Shown piece after piece: positions 58,801 through 64,000 of a DNA stretch of 64,000 bases. The notes under the pieces are model-generated. The model was not told the origin of the DNA. It worked only from the letters and a program-made list of their open reading frames with translations, and made no database searches. The stretch is from Odoribacter sp. (lineage in GTDB: Bacteria > Bacteroidota > Bacteroidia > Bacteroidales > Prolixibacteraceae): positions 62,001 through 126,000 of the forward strand of contig PNOH01000006.1 of assembly GCA_013824715.1 (NCBI GenBank), in the 5' to 3' direction. The position numbers and the translations under genes were made by a program. Within the stretch, counting starts at the first letter, position 1; every line of letters begins with the position of its first letter.

Positions 58801-59076
58801 AAAGTGGAGAAATCGAAACGTGAAGCTCTTGATAAAATAAATGCAATGTTACGCGAAAACAGTGTCAGTCACGATTATTTGAAAGATCTTTCCAAAGTAA
58901 TAGAGATGGACGGCTTATCGGGTCACTCACTCCGTTTCATAAACAAGCTCACTAAAAAAGAATTTGCATCACTTCCGAACGAAATTGAGCAAAGTTATAT
59001 CAATAAGATGATTAATACCGCCGGAGAAATTGAAGCAGGTAGTGAAGTCCTTATTTTATCGGAAGAAATTATTTAA
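55822..59076 (+). CDS. PLD-nuclease/SNF2-helicase fusion, defence type
   Basis: 1084 residues. The N-terminus (about 1-210) is a phospholipase D-like nuclease module: HxK in 'EPNHAKMYLFENG' (about residue 134) and 'LITGSSNLSVSGL'. Then comes an SF2/SNF2-type motor: Walker A 'VISDVVGLGKSIIGSAVA' (about 290), DEAH box 'WLIILDEAHKYRNEF' (about 353), 'LLTATPFNNKP', and the C-terminal motifs 'VLIATDAISEGYNLHRAGAI' (here 'IATDAISEGYNLHRAG') and 'VIQRIGRINRINKKV'. A single HKD motif suggests dimerisation. Nuclease plus translocase plus the methyltransferase encoded 12 bases downstream is the make-up of a restriction system. It is not HsdR-like (no PD-(D/E)xK seen). Confidence 0.88.
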   Translation: MQSSFITNQDKFLSEIINGILPKCDNACFLVGYFYFSGFAEIYRKVSVKPLRVLVGLDIERDMINRVREVDYHTYLNKSRGQIKDGYFSSLVELFNESDYFDSTEKEEAFKVFYEKIKDGSLQIRKTKEPNHAKMYLFENGEEFNECGSYPGSLITGSSNLSVSGLKGRLELNAILRGEADYLEGRRIFEELWKDAIVIADQDNIQEFENGVIQKTWFEKLYSPYAFYLRVLHEYFSISYDKNVRTAYEITDGKFLNLKYQADAIKMALSTIENHNGVIISDVVGLGKSIIGSAVAHNLRLKTIIIVPPHLVTQWNEYTTEFQFPATIFSSGSINKALDFYRNLSTEKEKWLIILDEAHKYRNEFTQDYADLHKLCQGNKVMLLTATPFNNKPQDIYSMVRLFQIPFKSTLKTVDNLGREFRELIKNYTDLTKDQRKKKLTEDELKMAVDHIARKIRAIISPLVIRRSRLDLEAITEYKADLKLQKIEFAKVGDPELLEYPLGKLEELYVKTLNQIAPPEDEEGIPKTDNSFKAARYQPISYINKEKEAELKKKIEDAGFDYNLFRGTQRNLSKFMRHLLVRRFESSVKAFEKSLNSMIISSEGILKWMDKRKKVPIYKKGYLPSVDDFYRSTNDNTQEELTEMFDKFTQKGMFEIDVEDLRDDFRTDILADIELLKSIRSEWFEQPDPRIDVKLESFKEIIRLKLQHEPNRKIIVFSEFADTVNYLYDELKNEGLQIFSYTSADSSPTNKETIRANFDAGLKLEMQKNDYKVLIATDAISEGYNLHRAGAIFNYDIPYNPTRVIQRIGRINRINKKVFDELHIFNYFPTDVGEKETRTKEISTLKMAMIHAIMGEDTKILTKNEDLRSYFKERYDKELQTSEALSWETPYKELFNSLINSEYYRDALAIPHRAKIGRKVEKPLQGVLVFGKKGNDFVFKIGTSAEDVSTITPEQAISLFEATVFEQPQKVSANYDTIYQSVKANLFLSRKDDKVEKSKREALDKINAMLRENSVSHDYLKDLSKVIEMDGLSGHSLRFINKLTKKEFASLPNEIEQSYINKMINTAGEIEAGSEVLILSEEII

Positions 59077-59088
59077 TAACACTAACCT

Positions 59089-62000
59089 ATGCAATTTAAA
59101 CAAGCCTATAACCGCGCCAATTTTCTGCATTTTTTGGAATCTGATTTCCTTCCTGAAGATTTTTTAAGCGAAGTAGAACCAATTAATTTCGAATCAAATT
59201 ACACTCGTAATGTTACGCGATTAGGTGAGTGTAAATCGCTGGGATTAGATGTATTCGAAGTACAACATACTTCCACTCACGATGCCCGTGTTGGATTGTC
59301 GAAAGAAGCGTTCCGCTTATTATACAACCGAAGTACAAAAAACAAGGCTCTGGTATTATTTGTACCCATTGATAATAAGGAAACCTACCGTTTTTCACTC
59401 GTAGCCATCGAAGTTGAGTTGGATGAATACAAGATTCGTAAATCGTTTTCCAACCCTCGCCGGTATTCATATTTATTGGGCGAAGAAGCAAAGGTACATA
59501 CACCTACAAAATATCTTTCACTAAAAGGACGTGTAAAAGATGCCAAAGATTTACAGGATAGGTTTTCGGTGGAAGTACTTACTAAAGAGTTCTACAACGA
59601 GCTTTCCAATTGGTATGCGTGGGTGATAGAACATGTTCAATTTCCTTCACAACCTGTTGGAAAAAGTGAAGATGAAATCGTTGAACACAAATCGAAAAAT
59701 GTTATCCGGTTACTAACCCGGTTACTTTTTGTGTGGTTTCTAAAACAAAAACATCTGATACCCGATCAGTTTTTTGATGAAGCTTATTTGAATGAAAACC
59801 TGTTAGTTGATTTTGCACCTAATCAACAAGTTGGATTATTCTCACAAAAAAACTTGGATAGTAAGTATTACAAGGCTATTCTTCAGAATCTTTTCTTTGC
59901 CATGCTTAATTGTCCTATTACACCGCAAAGTAAAGAGGATAACCGTGAACGTGGATTCCGAAAAAATGACAATTGGGGTCAGCATCGTGATGCGAATTTC
60001 CTGATGCGATATGAGAATTTGTTTAAAGATTCACAATTGTTTTTGTCACTCGCGAATGAAAAAGTGCCATTTTTGAATGGCGGATTATTTGATTGTCTGG
60101 ATAATAAAAGTGCAGAAATTCCTATATATATAGACGGTTTTTCGGATAACTTACCATCTGCCCAAAAACTTATAGTACCTGATTACCTCTTTTTTGGTGA
60201 AGAGCTGGGTAAAGCTCAAGATTTATCCAAGTTTTACGGAGACAAGAAGAAAAAACAGGTGAATGCCAAAGGATTAATTGACATACTTAAAACATACAAC
60301 TTTACGATAGAAGAGAATACTCCCTATGATCAGGAAGTTTCGCTTGATCCTGAACTACTGGGAAAAGTATTTGAAAACCTGCTGGCAAGTTACAATCCTG
60401 AAACTAAAACCACTGCGCGGAAGCAAACAGGATCATTTTACACGCCCCGCGAAATTGTGCAATACATGGTTGACGAAAGTCTGGTGGCACACCTCAGAAA
60501 AGTGGTTGGAGAAGAATTGGAACCAGAATACCGTAAATTAATGTCGTTTAATGAAAATGATTTAAACCTTACTATCGAACAACGAAAAACAATTATCCAA
60601 GCTCTGTTTGAATGTAAAATCATTGATCCGGCTTGTGGATCGGGTGCTTTCCCTGTGGGTATATTACAACAAATGGTACATATTCTTCGAAAATTGGATG
60701 AAAAAAACGAAACATGGAAAGAAATATTGATTAGTAATGCGATAACCGAAACCAATCAGGTTTATCGTGAAGCAACCAATGACGAAAGAGCCGAAATGGT
60801 TGCTGAAATTGAACGAAATTTTAACAACGACCTTAATCGCCCCGATTACGCGCGAAAACTTTACTTGGTTGAGAATTGCATATATGGAGTCGATATTCAG
60901 CCCATTGCGGTGCAAATATCGAAACTTAGGTTCTTTATCTCATTGGTTGTTGAACAAGATGCTACCAATGATAATAACGATAACTTCGGAATTCGCCCTT
61001 TACCTAACCTTGAAGCTAAGTTTGTTTCAGCCAACGCCTTGATCGGAGTTGACCGAAAAAAACAACAACTTTCATTGTTTGAAAATCAAGAAGTTAAAGC
61101 GAAAGAGAATGAACTAAAATTAATTCGCCACAAATTGTTTAGTGCAAAAAATCCGTCGCGAAAGCGTAAACTATGTGAACAAGACAAAGAAGTAAGAAGC
61201 ATTATAGCAGAACTTCTTCAAAATTCTCATGAACTTGATAATCAAAGTGCACTTCAATTGGCCAATTGGGATCCTTACGACCAAAATGTCAGCTCTCCAT
61301 TTTTTGATACTGGATGGATGTTTGGACTTAAAAATGGATTTGATATTGTTATAGCTAATCCGCCATATATTGGTTCTAAGGGAAACGAAAAAATATTTCA
61401 AGATGTTTGTAAGACAGATAAAGGATTAAGCTATTTTTCAAGATGGATGGACTATTTTTATTTCTTTTTCCATATTGGTTTTGATTTCTTAGCAGAAGAT
61501 GGAGTAATATGTTTTATTACAACTAACTATTTTTACACGGCTACTGGTGCGGATAAATTAAGAAGTTTGCTAAAGAAAAATGCGATTGAAATGCTTACTA
61601 ATTTTAACGAACTTAAAATCTTCGAATCAGCAGTTGGCCAACATAATGCGATTACCTTGATTCGGAAAAGAAAGACAACAAAGAATTCTGTTACAAAGGT
61701 TATTAATGTTAATAAAAAAGGTACTGCAAATGGCTTTGACCTCAAGTTAATTTTTTCTCAGAACGATTTAAACACTTCTTATAATACAATTCAAACAGAA
61801 AAACTATTTGAGGGTATTGATAATCAGATTAGAATACAATTATCTATGCCTATTAATAATGATTGTTTAGATGTCGATGGTATTCTTAACAAAGTTGCAT
61901 TAGGAGTATCTCCCTTATCCGATTATTGCAATATCACAATGGGTATTGTTACTCTTTCAGATACAATTAGTAATAAACACTTAAGCACCTATAATTTACT

Positions 62001-62763
62001 GGAAGCAAAAAAAGGAGATGGAGTTTATGTTCTAAATGGGAAAGAATTAGAATTGCTTGGTTTAGATGATAAGGCCAAAGAGACATTTATTAAGCCCTTT
62101 TATAAAAATTCGGATATTAAAAGATATTATTCAAAATCAGAAAGTGATTTGTATTTAATATATACAAAGGATCAAGGTAAGCCCATTAAGTTACCAATAG
62201 GTATTCAAAAGCATTTTGAAAAGTTCAAACCTCTAATTGTTGGTCTGAAAGAGAATTTCTTGAAGAATAAAATTGCTGCCGCTGTTGTATTAAAATGGTT
62301 TAAAAATGGAAATTATTTTGTTTTGTTCACACCAAAGAAACAGTCTTACTTTATTGGTGAAAAGATTATAACATCATACAGGAGCAAAACAAATTCATTT
62401 ACCTATAATGATGTTCCTTGGTATGCCTCAAAAGATGTTGCTTATATTCTACCAAGAAATGGCACTGTAAATCTAAGATTTATAACTGCCATTTTAAATT
62501 CAAAATTAATTTATGCTTGGTTGCTTTTTAAGGGGAAGAAAAAGGGTGATATTTTGGAGTTGTATAAAAAACCATTATCTGAAATCCCGATAAAAATTGC
62601 ATCAAATCAACAACCATTTATTGAGTTAGTTGATCAAATCCTTGTCGCCAAGCAAGATAACCTGAAAGCCGACACCAGCGCGTTGGAAAATAGAATTGAC
62701 AAGCTGGTTTATGAGTTGTATGGGTTAACGGAGGAAGAGATAAAGATTGTGGAGGGAAGCTGA
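59089..62763 (+). CDS. Large Eco57I-like DNA adenine methyltransferase with own recognition domain
   Basis: 1224 residues. The N-terminal 400 residues are of the Type IIG/Eco57I N-terminal kind ('LDVFEVQHTSTHDARVG', 'RLLFVWFLKQKHLIPD'), without a clear active nuclease motif. The methylase core has 'KQTGSFYTPREIVQYMV' (about 445), motif I 'IIDPACGSGAFPVGIL' (about 513) and motif IV NPPY in 'FDIVIANPPYIGSKG' (about 760), so it is an N6-adenine enzyme. The last 280 residues look like a TaqI-type target-recognition domain ('GEKIITSYRSKTNSFTYND', 'LNSKLIYAWLLFKG'). No separate HsdS gene exists. From about 61080 the base composition turns clearly AT-rich, suggesting an exchanged recognition part. 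The next start codon is one base past its stop. Confidence 0.9.
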   Translation: MQFKQAYNRANFLHFLESDFLPEDFLSEVEPINFESNYTRNVTRLGECKSLGLDVFEVQHTSTHDARVGLSKEAFRLLYNRSTKNKALVLFVPIDNKETYRFSLVAIEVELDEYKIRKSFSNPRRYSYLLGEEAKVHTPTKYLSLKGRVKDAKDLQDRFSVEVLTKEFYNELSNWYAWVIEHVQFPSQPVGKSEDEIVEHKSKNVIRLLTRLLFVWFLKQKHLIPDQFFDEAYLNENLLVDFAPNQQVGLFSQKNLDSKYYKAILQNLFFAMLNCPITPQSKEDNRERGFRKNDNWGQHRDANFLMRYENLFKDSQLFLSLANEKVPFLNGGLFDCLDNKSAEIPIYIDGFSDNLPSAQKLIVPDYLFFGEELGKAQDLSKFYGDKKKKQVNAKGLIDILKTYNFTIEENTPYDQEVSLDPELLGKVFENLLASYNPETKTTARKQTGSFYTPREIVQYMVDESLVAHLRKVVGEELEPEYRKLMSFNENDLNLTIEQRKTIIQALFECKIIDPACGSGAFPVGILQQMVHILRKLDEKNETWKEILISNAITETNQVYREATNDERAEMVAEIERNFNNDLNRPDYARKLYLVENCIYGVDIQPIAVQISKLRFFISLVVEQDATNDNNDNFGIRPLPNLEAKFVSANALIGVDRKKQQLSLFENQEVKAKENELKLIRHKLFSAKNPSRKRKLCEQDKEVRSIIAELLQNSHELDNQSALQLANWDPYDQNVSSPFFDTGWMFGLKNGFDIVIANPPYIGSKGNEKIFQDVCKTDKGLSYFSRWMDYFYFFFHIGFDFLAEDGVICFITTNYFYTATGADKLRSLLKKNAIEMLTNFNELKIFESAVGQHNAITLIRKRKTTKNSVTKVINVNKKGTANGFDLKLIFSQNDLNTSYNTIQTEKLFEGIDNQIRIQLSMPINNDCLDVDGILNKVALGVSPLSDYCNITMGIVTLSDTISNKHLSTYNLLEAKKGDGVYVLNGKELELLGLDDKAKETFIKPFYKNSDIKRYYSKSESDLYLIYTKDQGKPIKLPIGIQKHFEKFKPLIVGLKENFLKNKIAAAVVLKWFKNGNYFVLFTPKKQSYFIGEKIITSYRSKTNSFTYNDVPWYASKDVAYILPRNGTVNLRFITAILNSKLIYAWLLFKGKKKGDILELYKKPLSEIPIKIASNQQPFIELVDQILVAKQDNLKADTSALENRIDKLVYELYGLTEEEIKIVEGS

Positions 62764-62764
62764 T

Positions 62765-64000
62765 ATGAAGGAATCAATTGAATTTAAAGGAATTTGGTAC
62801 TTACCTGGTCAACCGGAAAAATCGGCAGCCGGTAACTTGTATTATAAGAAAGGTAATTCAATTAAATTGGAGCTAATCGGTAGTTTGTCAGAAGAGAGCC
62901 ATCCATTTGCTGGCTTTTTTTCGAAGGGAACAAGCGAGCAGAAACTGATTTATGGAGAATCATCAACCGGTAAGAAAATAACTTTGGTTGACTGCTTTAA
63001 AGGTGCAGGTTCTTATAATACTTCCTGTTCATTTCCATTAACAAGTTTTGATTGTACATACATTATTATTGGGAAACATTTGGCTAACCCAGATGAACAA
63101 TGCTTCAACAAAATTACGGTGCTAACCCCGGCATTGTCTGATTGGCCAGACTCATTGCTAATAAGGGAAGAGATTGATTTTGAGGGCAATAAAATTATGT
63201 CATTTAAGATAAATATAGACACCCAGACCGTTATCCATACCGAGGTTGACTTAGGCTCAAAGCTCAAACTTTCATTAGCAACTTCAGCTACTATGACGGG
63301 GCAGCAAATCTATCCTGACTGTGTTAAAATCAATCAGCTTACCTATTTCCACATTGAAACAATTTCTGAAAAGTTGTCATTTTTCGAACTACTTAAACAA
63401 GCCGGATTATTTATTCAGTTTTTATCGTTGGCCACTTATTCAGATCAGTACCCTATTGAAGTTAAACTGCAAGACTATGACGACTATTCCGAATATAAAG
63501 TAGGTAAAGTATTCACTGAAATAGAATTATTCAAGACAAACCGGAATGAAGATACAAAAAGCAGCAAATCTGATTTTCTATTTTCATATCGCGACATCGA
63601 AGACGACTTTAGTTCAGTTATTCAAAAATGGTTTTCGTTGTCGAAAGATTTAATGCCAATTAGAAATCATTTACTGAATAGCATAAAGCGAAAACCTGTT
63701 TTTACAAGCCTCGATTTTTTAATTGTAGTACAGGCACTTGAAGGATACCATACAAGATTTATCAACAAAAAACGGATCTCTTTACAATCCCGGATTGAAG
63801 ATTTAATAACACTATATTCATCGGATGTCCCAAAAATTGCCAAATTGGTTATGGATGTGCAAGTAGTGGTGAATACGCGTGATTACTATTCTCATTTCTT
63901 TGAAACAGATAAAAAAGTATTCATTAAGGAAAGTATAGAACTATTTAGGTTAACCGAAAAATTGAGGTTACTTTTAATTTGTTGCATTTTAGATTTGATT
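62765..64000 (+). CDS. ApeA-like HEPN ribonuclease, 3' end outside window
   Basis: The ATG at 62765 lies one base after the methyltransferase TGA, and the frame is open to the last base (412 codons). The N-terminal part ('FKGIWYLPGQPEKSAAGNLY', here 'GIWYLPGQPEKSAAGNL', 'KLELIGSLSEE', 'KLIYGESSTGKKITLVDC') has the pattern of the ApeA N-terminal domain: GxW.lP, G.L.., leLiG, hG....TL.dc. Near the window end 'VNTRDYYSHFFE' gives R-x4-H (Arg372, His377), the catalytic motif of HEPN ribonucleases and typical of the ApeA HEPN domain. ApeA is known as a single-gene abortive-infection RNase; here it is the third gene of a restriction-modification-like operon. The last helices are missing. Confidence 0.8.
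   Translation, partial: MKESIEFKGIWYLPGQPEKSAAGNLYYKKGNSIKLELIGSLSEESHPFAGFFSKGTSEQKLIYGESSTGKKITLVDCFKGAGSYNTSCSFPLTSFDCTYIIIGKHLANPDEQCFNKITVLTPALSDWPDSLLIREEIDFEGNKIMSFKINIDTQTVIHTEVDLGSKLKLSLATSATMTGQQIYPDCVKINQLTYFHIETISEKLSFFELLKQAGLFIQFLSLATYSDQYPIEVKLQDYDDYSEYKVGKVFTEIELFKTNRNEDTKSSKSDFLFSYRDIEDDFSSVIQKWFSLSKDLMPIRNHLLNSIKRKPVFTSLDFLIVVQALEGYHTRFINKKRISLQSRIEDLITLYSSDVPKIAKLVMDVQVVVNTRDYYSHFFETDKKVFIKESIELFRLTEKLRLLLICCILDLI

Overview
The window looks like a chromosomal segment of a free-living Bacteroidota, most likely in the Marinilabiliales/Prolixibacteraceae direction (inference). The evidence is a SusC/SusD pair, a GldA-type ABC ATPase, the long form of IspG, a HU-CCDC81/SPOR protein, many lipoproteins with Bacteroidota-type lipoboxes, and promoters of the TAnnTTTG (-7) type in front of many genes instead of sigma70 boxes. 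No tRNA, rRNA, CRISPR array or complete IS element was seen. Coding density is high and the composition is moderate GC, except for an AT-rich stretch at the right end.

Layout. 1-10459: a polysaccharide utilization locus on the minus strand (SusC, SusD, a GH144-type glucanase, a secreted carbohydrate-binding protein cut by the window edge) with a divergent membrane-bound propeller/Y_Y_Y/LuxR regulator that has no kinase. 10575-14779: fatty acid desaturase, HEPN/MNT pair and a GH20 hexosaminidase lipoprotein. 14785-21883: a heavy-metal RND efflux operon (His-rich protein, adaptor, pump, TolC-like protein), interrupted by a four-helix-bundle gene set in AT-rich repeats and ending in a transporter gene remnant. 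21946-35235: cell-wall peptidase, TsaC, glycosyltransferases, a diaminopimelate decarboxylase/epimerase pair whose epimerase lacks both catalytic cysteines, SUF sulfur genes, rubrerythrin, inositol phosphatase and DNA polymerase III delta'. 35588-46508: Pgk, a C_GCAxxG protein, a Nudix-like protein, an orphan MNT protein, metallophosphoesterase, sirtuin, AGE epimerase, tryptophanase, ComF, GalE and the HU/SPOR protein.

46726-55683 is rich in methionine/SAM metabolism. An overlapping operon mtnA - class II aldolase - mtnP fits a short methylthioadenosine salvage route. metK carries a probable SAM-II-like riboswitch at the 5' end of its mRNA. Between them lie an HAD phosphatase, an AAA/DUF4143 ATPase behind three tandem covarying hairpins, ispG and gldA.

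55822-64000 is a defence operon: a PLD-nuclease/SNF2-helicase fusion, a large Eco57I-like DNA methyltransferase with its own recognition domain, and, one base later, an ApeA-like HEPN ribonuclease that runs off the window. This is the best candidate for an unusual system: a two-gene restriction-modification module coupled to an abortive-infection RNase. Intergenic spaces also hold several word-like short repeats and long perfect hairpins.
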